Positions 54,316-62,413 of a DNA stretch of 64,000 nucleotides are shown here, in pieces. Each line of letters opens with the position of its first letter. The stretch's first letter is position 1. The notes beneath the pieces were generated by a model. That model worked only from the letters and a program-made list of their open reading frames with translations, ran no database searches and was not told the origin of the DNA. The position numbers were made by a program, and so were the translations under genes. Source of the DNA: Roseibium polysiphoniae (GTDB lineage: Bacteria; Pseudomonadota; Alphaproteobacteria; Rhizobiales; Stappiaceae); NCBI RefSeq assembly GCF_014842925.1, contig NZ_JACYXJ010000004.1, forward strand, positions 186,001-250,000, given 5' to 3'.

Positions 54316-55605
54316 ATGGCCAATGTGGTTGTCGTCGGATCGCAATGGGGGGACGAAGGCAAAGGCAAGATCGTTGACTGGTTGTCCGAGCAAGCCGATG
54401 TGATTGTCCGTTTCCAGGGCGGCCACAATGCCGGCCATACGCTGGTGATTGATGGTGTCAGCTACAAGTTGTCCCTTCTGCCTTCAGGCGTCGTGCGCGG
54501 CAAGCTCTCGGTCATCGGCAACGGTGTCGTTCTGGATCCGCATGCTCTTGTGGACGAACTTGAGCGCCTCAGGGTCCAGGGCATTGTTGTCACGCCGGAG
54601 AACCTGCGCATTGCAGAGAATTCGACGCTGATCCTTTCGCTTCATCGCGAGCTGGACGCCCTGCGCGAGAATTCAAACACAGGGACGCGTATCGGCACCA
54701 CCAAGCGTGGTATCGGTCCTGCGTATGAGGACAAGGTCGGCCGCCGTGCGATCCGCTTGATGGACCTCAAGAACCTGTCGACGTTGCCAGCAAAGATCGA
54801 CCGTTTGCTGACCCATCACAACGCTTTGCGCCGTGGCCTCGGGCAGGACGAGATTTCGGCGCAGGCGATCTATGACGAACTGTCGAGCGTTGCCGACAAG
54901 GTGCTGCCTTTCATGGATTCCGTCTGGTACCTGCTCGATGGGCAGCGCAAGGACGGCAAGCGCATTCTGTTTGAAGGCGCCCAGGGTGCACTGCTGGATA
55001 TCGATCACGGTACCTATCCGTTCGTGACGTCTTCGAACACGGTCGCAGGACAGGCGGCCACAGGCTGTGGTCTTGGTCCAGGTGCCATCGACTATGTGCT
55101 TGGTATCACCAAGGCCTATACGACGCGCGTTGGCGAAGGGCCGTTTCCGACTGAGCAGCAGAACGAAGTCGGTGAGTTTCTTGGCACACGTGGCCATGAA
55201 TTCGGCACTGTGACTGGCCGTCGGCGGCGTTGTGGCTGGTTTGATGCGGTGCTGGTCCGTCAGACGGTTTGCACCTCGGGCATCAATGGCATAGCGCTGA
55301 CCAAGCTCGACGTTCTTGATGGTCTGGAAGAGATCAAAATCTGTGTCGGCTATGAGCTTGACGGAGAGCGAATCGATTATCTCCCCGCGTCACAAGGTGC
55401 GCAGGAACGGGTCGTGCCGATTTACGAAACCTTGCCGGGTTGGAAAGAATCCACAGAAGGTGCACGCACCTGGGCCGATTTGCCTGCGCAGGCCGTCAAA
55501 TACGTTCGTCATGTGGAAGAACTGATTGGTGCACCGGTTGCGCTTCTTTCGACCAGCCCGGAACGCGACGATACAATCTTGGTTCAAAACCCCTTCCAGG
55601 GCTGA
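54316..55605 (+). CDS. purA: Adenylosuccinate synthetase
   Basis: A 429-residue GTP-dependent enzyme that joins IMP and aspartate on the way to AMP. It starts [20 protein letters not shown] with the P-loop, and has [44 protein letters not shown] and [13 protein letters not shown]. The ATG at 54316 gives the exact family length; an earlier ATG at 54289 lies closer to no ribosome site. AGGAGG is 11 bases upstream. It is near the purEK genes only in the broad sense, 50 kb away. Confidence 0.97.
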   Translation: MANVVVVGSQWGDEGKGKIVDWLSEQADVIVRFQGGHNAGHTLVIDGVSYKLSLLPSGVVRGKLSVIGNGVVLDPHALVDELERLRVQGIVVTPENLRIAENSTLILSLHRELDALRENSNTGTRIGTTKRGIGPAYEDKVGRRAIRLMDLKNLSTLPAKIDRLLTHHNALRRGLGQDEISAQAIYDELSSVADKVLPFMDSVWYLLDGQRKDGKRILFEGAQGALLDIDHGTYPFVTSSNTVAGQAATGCGLGPGAIDYVLGITKAYTTRVGEGPFPTEQQNEVGEFLGTRGHEFGTVTGRRRRCGWFDAVLVRQTVCTSGINGIALTKLDVLDGLEEIKICVGYELDGERIDYLPASQGAQERVVPIYETLPGWKESTEGARTWADLPAQAVKYVRHVEELIGAPVALLSTSPERDDTILVQNPFQG

Positions 55606-55865
55606 TTTTCCAAGGTTTGCAAATGCTTGAGACCGGCGCCGCTTTGTTTCCGGAAGGGACAATGCGGCGCTTTTCTTTTTGCTTGGTTCCCCAGGCGGAG
55701 CAGCTGCTGTTGATGATTGCAGAACTTGAAAGAGTTGCGCGGGAGGTGTGTTGGGATCACGGGACTTGTGACCGCCAACAAGGGCTTCGCCTGCGCAAGA
55801 GTTTGGTATAAGCCTGTCTAAAGACATAAGAGATTTGACCGGGCGCACATCCGACGGGCAGGAAG

Positions 55866-57587
55866 ATGGCTGACTACTATTCCATTTTGAAAAAGACGAT
55901 CGCATCGCTGCCGGAAAACAACGGAGCAGCGCGGCGAAGTGTTTACAGCCGTGCCCGCAACGCAATCGTCAACCAACTCAAGGCCTACGAGCCGCCTTTG
56001 TCTCCCTCCGAGATTACGTCTGAGCAGCTGCGGCTTGAGGAAGCCATTCGGAAGGTCGAGGCAGAAGCCGCGCGCGAGAGTCTTGGCCTGACATCGAAAG
56101 CCAAGGCGCCGCCATCAACTGAACCTGCGGCCACTCCAGCCCCCCAGGCTCCTACGCCGACTGCGAAAGCCACCGATCCAGTTGGTTCTGCGCCCGAAAC
56201 ACCGTCCGCGCCGCAAAATAAACCAACAGAACCGGTCCGAACCGAGCCGGTTTTGCCGGAGCCATCGACGTCTTCGCCGCTGAAAGATGTGGTTGAAGAA
56301 GCCGAAAACCTCGGTGAAGCTTCCCACAAAGCGGTCCAGGACACAAAAGATGCCATGGTCGGGGACCGTCCTTCGGAACGGTTGGAGCCACTCTTTGGTG
56401 CCAGTGAAGAAACCCACGATGCGCTTGATGACACGGGACTGGACGAGGGTGCATCCGCTGACGCGGTAGCACCTGCCATCGCGGATAAGACGGAGCGCGC
56501 CAAGTCCCGCCGCAAGCCACGTGAACGCAAGAGTGCGTCTGCAGCGCTCAAGGGAGACGGCAAGTCCTCCATCTTGCCGATGGCATTGGTTGGCGTGTTG
56601 GTGATCATCGCGATCGGAATCGCAGCGGTCCTTTATTCCCAAAGGGATATGGTCTCCGGCATCGTGGCAGGGTCAGATCCTGTGGTCACGGAAGAACCGG
56701 TCGAAGCTGCTGTCGACGATAGCCAGCCCACCGAGACAACAGCCCCGACAGAAACCGAAACTTCAGTCGAAACGGACGTTGCGTCGAAAAATGAAGACCG
56801 CTTGCTTGATGAAGATGGCGAGCCTGCGGCTGCTCCTGATGCGCGGAGTGTCACGACCACGCTGATTACCCCGGGCGAAGACAGTGTGCCACGCAGCACG
56901 CCATCCGAAGCAGAGACACCGGATGCGCCGGAAACTGCCGAGGTGCCAGAGGTGACGCCGGAAGAACCGATCGTTCCTCCCACGGTAACATCCGAGGACC
57001 GCGTCCCGTCGATCGTGTCTACGCCGCCGGCAGATGCCACGCCGGGTGTCCAAAAGTCGATCCTCTATGAAGAGGGTGAGAACTCCAATGGTGCGGGAAC
57101 GGCGTCCCAGGGTGAGGTCGTTTGGTCGGTGGATGAAGAGACCGATCTCGAAGGCAATGCACAAAGCGTGTTGAGCGCTGTTGTTCGCATCCCTGAGCGT
57201 AACGTTGCGGTCGATATTCGCATCAAGCCGAATGATGATGCGTCTCTACCCGCGAGCCATCTCGTCGAGATCAAGTATGATTTCCCGGAGACATTCTCTG
57301 CGGGAGATGTGGTGAATGTTCCAGGTCTGGTCATGAAACCGACCGAAGAGGCCCGCGGCGACGCTTTGATTGGGGCGTCGGTCAAGGTTTCGCCGGGATA
57401 CTTCTGGATTGCACTTTCCAGCATCAGCAGCGAGATGGAGCGCAATATGGGGCTTCTGCGCGAGAGGGGCTGGATCGATATCCCGATGCTCTACGACAAC
57501 GGCAAGCGCGGTATCCTGACCCTTGAGAAAGGCGAGGCCGGCAGTTCGGCTGTGGAGCAGGCGATCGCGGCGTGGCAGGCCGGCTAG
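55866..57587 (+). CDS. Large single-pass membrane protein, unknown function
   Basis: A 573-residue protein. Residues 1-75 are helical and charged (MADYYSILKKTIASLPENNG, then RARNAIVNQLKAYEPPLSPS), a conserved-looking N-terminal cytoplasmic domain. A Pro/Thr/Glu-rich disordered region (about 75-235) precedes one membrane helix at 236-257 (ILPMALVGVLVIIAIGIAAV). Another acidic low-complexity stretch follows (about 265-400), then a folded C-terminal domain with VWSVDEETDLEGNAQSVLSA, GLVMKPTEEARG and RGWIDIPMLYDNGKRG. I know it only as a conserved alphaproteobacterial hypothetical near purA. GGAAG precedes the ATG. Confidence 0.82.
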   Translation: MADYYSILKKTIASLPENNGAARRSVYSRARNAIVNQLKAYEPPLSPSEITSEQLRLEEAIRKVEAEAARESLGLTSKAKAPPSTEPAATPAPQAPTPTAKATDPVGSAPETPSAPQNKPTEPVRTEPVLPEPSTSSPLKDVVEEAENLGEASHKAVQDTKDAMVGDRPSERLEPLFGASEETHDALDDTGLDEGASADAVAPAIADKTERAKSRRKPRERKSASAALKGDGKSSILPMALVGVLVIIAIGIAAVLYSQRDMVSGIVAGSDPVVTEEPVEAAVDDSQPTETTAPTETETSVETDVASKNEDRLLDEDGEPAAAPDARSVTTTLITPGEDSVPRSTPSEAETPDAPETAEVPEVTPEEPIVPPTVTSEDRVPSIVSTPPADATPGVQKSILYEEGENSNGAGTASQGEVVWSVDEETDLEGNAQSVLSAVVRIPERNVAVDIRIKPNDDASLPASHLVEIKYDFPETFSAGDVVNVPGLVMKPTEEARGDALIGASVKVSPGYFWIALSSISSEMERNMGLLRERGWIDIPMLYDNGKRGILTLEKGEAGSSAVEQAIAAWQAG

Positions 57588-57667
57588 ACACGGCCTCTTT
57601 CCAGAACAGTTGATTTTTTAGATGCACCTGCTTGTCTTTTCGGGTGAGCCGGTGCATTTTCACTCTC

Positions 57668-57757
57668 GGTCCGAGGGGTGTTCCTGCACAGGAACTGAGA
57701 TGGCTTAGAGCCGAACCCTTAGAACCTGATCCGGGTCATGCCGGCGAAGGGACGGAA
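57668..57757 (+). promoter_or_regulatory. TPP riboswitch (THI box)
   Basis: The aptamer shows the conserved elements GAGGGGTG, CTGAGAT, ACCCTTAGAACCTGATC and CGGGTCATGCCGGCGAAGGG in the right order and spacing, and a GTCC-GGAC closing stem. Binding of thiamine diphosphate should repress the ThiX-like permease and ThiY-like binding protein genes downstream, which begin about 157 bases later. Confidence 0.95.
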
Positions 57758-57773
57758 GCCTTTAGCCTTTCCC

Positions 57774-57817
57774 GGATCTCCATTGTCGGTTTCGGTTTGT
57801 CCGAAGACGGGAGATCC
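57774..57817 (+). promoter_or_regulatory. Hairpin between riboswitch and start codon
   Basis: GGATCTCC (57774-57781) pairs with GGAGATCC (57810-57817); inside it TTCGG pairs with CCGAA. It is followed by TGTTGTGTTG and not a T run. It probably belongs to the expression platform. Intrinsic termination is not obvious, so translational or Rho-dependent control is possible. Confidence 0.5.
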
Positions 57818-57913
57818 TGTTGTGTTGAGAATTATCCGTGCGTTCGCGCGCGCGCTGCCGTTGAAACATGAAGCCTCCTGCAGTGCTTTCAGCTGCTCGC
57901 TGAGGCATGCAGC

Positions 57914-58672
57914 ATGATCGTCGCGGCGTTTTCTTCCGCTTTTCGCATTGCTGTAGGCCTCTTGCTCTTCGGTCTGGCTTGGGACCTGCTCGTCCGGCTG
58001 CTCGAGATTCCACCCTACATGCTGCCAGGCCCGATGCGGGTCGCCTCTGCGTTTCACGAGCGCGGTTTCTTTCTTCTGGAACACGCGGCTCTGACGGCTT
58101 CGGAGACGCTCATCGGCTTTTTCTTCGGCGTTCTGGCTGGATCGGTGTTGGCAATCTTGATGTGGTTGTCGCCGCTCGCTCGCAGGGCAGTCTTGCCCGT
58201 AGTCCTGGTCACCCAGGCCCTTCCGGTCTTTGCCATCGCTCCGATCTTGGTCCTGTGGCTCGGATTTGGCCTGACGTCCAAGATCGTCATGGCGGTTCTG
58301 GTGATCTTTTTTGCGGTAACCTCAGCCTTTTATGATGGTCTGCGCCGCGCCGACAGCGGCCTTGCCGACCTTGCGCGGCTCTATCGGATCTCCCGCTTCA
58401 AGGAGCTGCTCTACTTCCGCATTCCCGCAGGATTGCCGGCGCTTGCGTCCGGTATTCGGATTGCTGCCGTTTTCGCACCGATTGGCGCGATCGTCGGGGA
58501 GTGGGTCGGCGCCAAGGGCGGTCTTGCCTTCATCATGCTCCAGAGCAATGCGCGGATGCAGACGGACGTGATGTTCGCCGCCCTGATCCTGCTTGCGCTC
58601 ATGGTGCTTGCCCTTCGTTTTTCCGTCGACGCTCTCACGCGGCGGCTCGTTCCCTGGCAGCGCGAGGACTAG
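57914..58672 (+). CDS. thiX: ABC permease for thiamine precursor (ThiX-like)
   Basis: A 252-residue inner-membrane protein with about six helices and the EAA loop region YDGLRRADSGLADLARLYRI, with RFKELLYFRIPAGLPALASG. It belongs to the SsuC/TauC/ThiX permease group. Because a TPP riboswitch precedes it and a ThiY-like protein follows 26 bases downstream, the substrate is probably hydroxymethylpyrimidine or a formylaminopyrimidine from degraded thiamine. No ATPase gene (thiZ) is adjacent. The ATG at 57914 has TGAGG upstream. Confidence 0.87.
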   Translation: MIVAAFSSAFRIAVGLLLFGLAWDLLVRLLEIPPYMLPGPMRVASAFHERGFFLLEHAALTASETLIGFFFGVLAGSVLAILMWLSPLARRAVLPVVLVTQALPVFAIAPILVLWLGFGLTSKIVMAVLVIFFAVTSAFYDGLRRADSGLADLARLYRISRFKELLYFRIPAGLPALASGIRIAAVFAPIGAIVGEWVGAKGGLAFIMLQSNARMQTDVMFAALILLALMVLALRFSVDALTRRLVPWQRED

Positions 58673-58698
58673 TGCTGCCTTTTTCTGGAGGAAATCCC

Positions 58699-59637
58699 TT
58701 GAAAACCCTATTCTCATCGCTTCTTGCAGCTGCTTTGCTTGTGGCAACGCCCGCGGTGGCAGCCGAAAAGCTCACGGTGCTATTGGACTGGTTCACCAAC
58801 CCGGATCATGCGCCGGTGATCACGGCCAAAACCAAGGGTTTCTTCGAAGCCGAAGGGTTGGATGTCGAGCTGATCGAACCAGCAGACCCAGCTATGCCTC
58901 CAAAGCTTGTGGCCGCAGGGCAGGCCGATATTGCCATCTCCTATCAGCCGACCTTGCATGCGCAGATCCATGAAGGATTGCCCCTCAAGCGCATTGGCAC
59001 TCTCGTCGCGACGCCGTTGAACTCCGTCATCGTTCTGGAAGATGGTCCTATCAAGGAGCTTTCCGATCTCAAAGGGAAGAAGGTCGGTTTCTCCGTTTCG
59101 GGGTTTGAGGATGCGATGCTGGGACAGATGTTGAAGTCTGTCGGCCTCAGCTTTGATGATGTTGAGCTGATCAATGTGAATTTCGCGCTGTCGCCGTCTC
59201 TGATGTCAGGCCAGGTCGATGCTGTGATCGGCGCCTACCGGAATTTCGAGCTGACGCAGATCGAGATCGAGGGCAAGAAGGGCAAGGCGTTCTATCCTGA
59301 AGAAAATGGCGTGCCGGTTTTCGACGAACTTATTTACGTCGTCCACAATGATCAGGCCGAAGATCCGCGCTATGCCAAGTTCATGGCGGCGATCGAGGCT
59401 GCAACCATCTATCTGATCAATCATCCTGAGGAGGCCTGGGAGGCTTTCATCGGCGCTTATCCGAACCTGGATGATGAGCTGAACAGCCGTGCCTGGGTCG
59501 ACACGTTGCCGCGCTTTGCCAAGCGGCCATCAGCACTCGACGAAGGACGCTATCAGCGTTTCGCCGAGTTTATGGCAGCAAATGGTCTCATTGATGAGGT
59601 GGTTCCGGTCGAGAGCTACGCAGTCGAAATTCGCTGA
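58699..59637 (+). CDS. thiY: ABC substrate-binding protein for thiamine precursor (ThiY/THI5-like)
   Basis: A 312-residue periplasmic protein with a signal peptide ending at TPAVAAEK. The NMT1/THI5-like fold shows KLTVLLDWFTNPDHAPVITA, AAGQADIAISYQPTLHAQI and GKKVGFSVSGFEDAML. ThiY of other bacteria binds formylaminopyrimidine. The start is a TTG at 58699, with GGAGG 7 bases upstream; the frame back to 58501 runs inside the permease gene. It is the last gene under the TPP riboswitch, and a bidirectional terminator follows. Confidence 0.9.
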   Translation: MKTLFSSLLAAALLVATPAVAAEKLTVLLDWFTNPDHAPVITAKTKGFFEAEGLDVELIEPADPAMPPKLVAAGQADIAISYQPTLHAQIHEGLPLKRIGTLVATPLNSVIVLEDGPIKELSDLKGKKVGFSVSGFEDAMLGQMLKSVGLSFDDVELINVNFALSPSLMSGQVDAVIGAYRNFELTQIEIEGKKGKAFYPEENGVPVFDELIYVVHNDQAEDPRYAKFMAAIEAATIYLINHPEEAWEAFIGAYPNLDDELNSRAWVDTLPRFAKRPSALDEGRYQRFAEFMAANGLIDEVVPVESYAVEIR

Positions 59638-59671
59638 GCAGCGCGTCTATCTGAACGGCGGATAGACAAAG

Positions 59672-59702
59672 AAAAACCGGGCGCCAAAGGCGCCCGGTTT
59701 TG
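59672..59702. terminator. Bidirectional terminator between thiY and rpoH
   Basis: AAAACCGGGCGCC and GGCGCCCGGTTTT form a 13-base perfect stem around AAA. The T run on the plus strand and the matching A run serve both convergent genes. Confidence 0.92.
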
Positions 59703-59723
59703 TATCTCATATAGGACACTAGG

Positions 59724-60608
59724 TCAGGCGCTTGGGTGCTCAAATTCACGAGCGCTGCTGCGCACGGCCTTTTGAACCTTCTCAAATGCGCGGACCTCGA
59801 TCTGACGAACCCGCTCGCGGCTGACACCAAATTCTCCAGAAAGGTCTTCCAGGGTCATCGGATCCTCGGTCAAGCGGCGCGCTTCGAAGATACGGCGCTC
59901 GCGGTCGTTCAGCACATCCATGGCGTCGGTCAGGAGTTTGCGCCGTACATCCAGCTCCTCCTGATTGGCCAGCATGGTCTCCTGGCTCTCGGAATCGTCA
60001 ACCAGCCAGTCCTGCCATTCGCCCGCGTCAGCCTCGGCGCGCACAGGCGCGTTCAGGCTCGCGTCGCCGCCAAGGCGCCGGTTCATGGACACGACCTCTT
60101 CCTCGCTGACGCCAAGAGTGGTCGCGATCTGATTGACCTGATCCGGCTTCAGATCACCCTCGTCCAGAGCCTGGATCTTGCCCTTCAGGCGACGCAGGTT
60201 GAAGAAGAGACGTTTCTGATTTGCCGTGGTGCCCATCTTTACGAGGGACCAGGAGCGCAAGATATATTCCTGGATCGCTGCCTTGATCCACCACATCGCA
60301 TAGGTGGCCAGGCGGAAGCCCTTGTCCGGCTCGAAGCGCTTGACGGCCTGCATGAGGCCCACGTTGCCTTCGGAAACGACTTCTCCGATCGGCAGGCCGT
60401 AGCCGCGATATCCCATGGCAATCTTTGCAACGAGACGCAGGTGCGAATTCACCAGGCGTTCGGCAGCCTGAGGGTCTTCATGCTCCTTGTAGCGCTTGGC
60501 GAGCATGAACTCTTCCTGCGGCTGGAGCATTGGAAACTTGCGAATTTCATCGAGGTAGCGGCTCAATCCGCCTTCCCCGGCAGTCAACATCGGTACATTC
60601 CGGGCCAT
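59724..60608 (-). CDS. rpoH: RNA polymerase sigma-32 (heat shock) factor
   Basis: A 294-residue sigma factor. Region 2 has RLVAKIAMGYRGYGLPIGEV and RFEPDKGFRLATYAMWWIKA; the RpoH box is QKRLFFNLRRLKG, which separates it from other group 3 sigmas; region 4 has EDLSGEFGVSRERVRQIEVRA. The ATG at 60608 follows an A/G-rich site and gives the family length; the frame to 60683 is extra. Alphaproteobacteria often have two rpoH copies; only this one is in the window. FtsH at 45536 may control its stability. Confidence 0.96.
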   Translation of the reverse strand: MARNVPMLTAGEGGLSRYLDEIRKFPMLQPQEEFMLAKRYKEHEDPQAAERLVNSHLRLVAKIAMGYRGYGLPIGEVVSEGNVGLMQAVKRFEPDKGFRLATYAMWWIKAAIQEYILRSWSLVKMGTTANQKRLFFNLRRLKGKIQALDEGDLKPDQVNQIATTLGVSEEEVVSMNRRLGGDASLNAPVRAEADAGEWQDWLVDDSESQETMLANQEELDVRRKLLTDAMDVLNDRERRIFEARRLTEDPMTLEDLSGEFGVSRERVRQIEVRAFEKVQKAVRSSAREFEHPSA

Positions 60609-60795
60609 TGAATGCGCCCCCTTTCTCCCGAGTAAACGTTCCCTCTGGAAAGCCTGGTTCCGCAGATCCCCCACGCAAACCAAGCCTCAATTCTCGAGGC
60701 AAACGCACCTTATCGGCGGCCGTTCCCCGGCCCGCCGTAGACTTTAATATAAGTAGCAATTCGGCGATTGCATGGCTTGGAAAGAGAAAGCTATC

Positions 60796-61821
60796 CTAAA
60801 ATTTTCGTAATGCTCGCAAAAGCTCTTCGAAATCAGTAGGATACGGGCTCTCAAATCGGAGCGTTTCTCCGCTCACGGGATGGGCAAATGCCAATAGTCC
60901 GGCATGCAGCGCCTGCCGGGAAAAACCCGCGATCGCGCTCTTCAGCGGCTCTTCGAGACGATTGACCTTGGTCTTGTAGCCCGCTCCATAATCCTGATCA
61001 CCGATCAAGGGATGATGGATATGGCCCATGTGGACCCGGATCTGGTGGGTGCGACCCGTCTCCAGGCGGCACTCCATGAGAGAGGCGAGCGCGGGTTGAT
61101 CTTCAGAGCCAAAACGTTCCTTCACCTGCCAATGAGTGATGGCGTGCCGGCCACTGGTTTTGACAACCGCAATTTTCTGCCGATTGACATTTGACCGCGC
61201 CAGGTTTGCGTCGATCGTGCCTTTGAGGCTTGAGGGCGCGCCCCAGACCAGCGCCGAATAGGCGCGCTCGAGCGGCCCGGTCTTGCCATGGTCGGCGAAT
61301 TGCGCGGAAAGGCCCTGATGTGCGACGTCGGTTTTGGCGACGACCAGCAGGCCACTGGTGTCTTTGTCGATGCGATGGACGATGCCAGGCCGCTTTACAC
61401 CGCCAACGCCAGAGAGGCTGTCGCCACAATGATGGATCAATGCGTTCACAAGTGTGCCGGTCCAGTTGCCTGCACCGGGGTGGACCACAAGCCCTGCGGG
61501 CTTGTCGACAACGATGAGATGGTCATCCTCAAAGATGATGCTGAGAGGAATGTCTTCTCCCAGCGGCTCAGGATCTTCCGCCTCCGGAACGGTCAGGGCC
61601 AATAGCTGCCCTTCGTTGACCCGGAATTTGGGCTCCAGTATCTTGGCGCCGTCCACGGTGACCTCGCCGGCACGGATCAGCGCTTGCACGCGATTGCGGC
61701 TCAAAGTATCCAGCTGTGCTGCCAGGACGGCATCCAGGCGCTTGCTGGTGTCTTCTGCATCAACCTGATAGGTGAAGTCCGCGTCCATGTCGGCCGTGTC
61801 TTCCGGAGTATTATCGTTCAT
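60796..61821 (-). CDS. rluD: RluA family 23S rRNA pseudouridine synthase (RluD type)
   Basis: A 341-residue enzyme. An N-terminal S4-like domain (KRLDAVLAAQLDTLSRNRVQ) precedes the catalytic domain with the essential Asp152 in GIVHRIDKDTSGLLVVAKT and the RTHQIRVHMGHIHHPLIGD motif. RluD modifies helix 69 of 23S rRNA and helps ribosome assembly. Its ATG at 61821 overlaps the ATG of the divergent gene by two bases. It lies upstream of rpoH in the same direction, 187 bases apart, a common Rhizobiales arrangement. Confidence 0.93.
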   Translation of the reverse strand: MNDNTPEDTADMDADFTYQVDAEDTSKRLDAVLAAQLDTLSRNRVQALIRAGEVTVDGAKILEPKFRVNEGQLLALTVPEAEDPEPLGEDIPLSIIFEDDHLIVVDKPAGLVVHPGAGNWTGTLVNALIHHCGDSLSGVGGVKRPGIVHRIDKDTSGLLVVAKTDVAHQGLSAQFADHGKTGPLERAYSALVWGAPSSLKGTIDANLARSNVNRQKIAVVKTSGRHAITHWQVKERFGSEDQPALASLMECRLETGRTHQIRVHMGHIHHPLIGDQDYGAGYKTKVNRLEEPLKSAIAGFSRQALHAGLLAFAHPVSGETLRFESPYPTDFEELLRALRKF

Positions 61822-62185
61822 GAATCAACCTGAGCTCGACGGAAAAGGGGGCCAGGGGCCTGAGGATCAACCGCTTGATCCGGCGACCTTGCGTGTGCAA
61901 ACGCGGCTTAAGCGTTTGCTGGCGGGATCGTCCCTTGTCATGTTTGCGGGATTTATCGCTGTCTTCGCAGCAATCTTCTACAAGATCAACTATTCTGATG
62001 GCAGTGTTCCGAAAGGAACGATTGCCTCAAGCATCGCAATTGGTCCCAAGGCTGTCGTCGAGGACATGGAACTTGTCGATGGCAGACTGGTTGTCCTGAT
62101 CCGTGAAGGCGAGGCAACAGCACTTCTTCACTTTGATACAGCCACTGGCAGCTTGCTCGGCCGGACCAATCTCGTCTCGCGCTGA
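61820..62185 (+). CDS. DUF6476-like single-pass membrane protein
   Basis: A 121-residue protein. A polar N-terminus of about 35 residues is followed by one membrane helix (about 40-60, LLAGSSLVMFAGFIAVFAAI) and a small soluble domain of about 60 residues (AIGPKAVVEDMELVDGRLVV, HFDTATGSLLGRTNLV). It resembles DUF6476, a family found beside rluD in alphaproteobacteria; the assignment is by recall. The ATG at 61820 shares two bases with the rluD start on the other strand; GGAG lies 13 bases upstream, inside rluD. Confidence 0.75.
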   Translation: MNQPELDGKGGQGPEDQPLDPATLRVQTRLKRLLAGSSLVMFAGFIAVFAAIFYKINYSDGSVPKGTIASSIAIGPKAVVEDMELVDGRLVVLIREGEATALLHFDTATGSLLGRTNLVSR

Positions 62186-62298
62186 TATGCAGTTATGAAC
62201 AGGCCTATGCGGTAAATTGCGAAAAGGGGCTTGCGCGGATCCGTCCATGGTTTTATACGCGCAATCCTCAGCTCGCGACAGTGTTCACGAGCAACTGT

Positions 62299-62373
62299 GC
62301 GCCCATCGTCTAGCGGTTAGGACGTCGCCCTTTCACGGCGAAAACAGGGGTTCGATTCCCCTTGGGCGTACCA
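62299..62373 (+). tRNA. tRNA-Glu (anticodon TTC)
   Basis: A 75-base cloverleaf with encoded CCA. The acceptor stem GCGCCCA (62299-62305) pairs with TGGGCGT (62363-62369, one G-T). The D-arm has TCGTCTAGCGGTTAGGACG, the anticodon loop CCCTTTCACGG carries TTC, and the T-arm is CAGGGGTTCGATTCCCCTT. It reads GAA and GAG. Confidence 0.97.
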
Positions 62374-62413
62374 CTCTGCTCTTTTGAAATTTTGTCTTTG
62401 ATTTTTCGGGCTG

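Larger units (their letters stand above)
57588..57913. other. Long leader of the thiamine-precursor transport genes
   Basis: 326 bases before the permease gene. It contains the TPP aptamer at 57668-57757 and a second hairpin at 57774-57817, both listed separately. The promoter should lie between 57588 and about 57650. The plus-strand open frame across it is an artefact of the RNA. Confidence 0.7.

Noticed and set aside
53989-54438. N-terminal extension of the EamA frame by about 150 residues
   Set aside because: The extra part is not membrane-like or family-like and crosses the purA promoter and start; the family begins at the first hydrophobic helix.
57632-57871. 79-codon frame upstream of the permease gene
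   Set aside because: It coincides with the TPP aptamer, whose RNA conservation explains the sequence.
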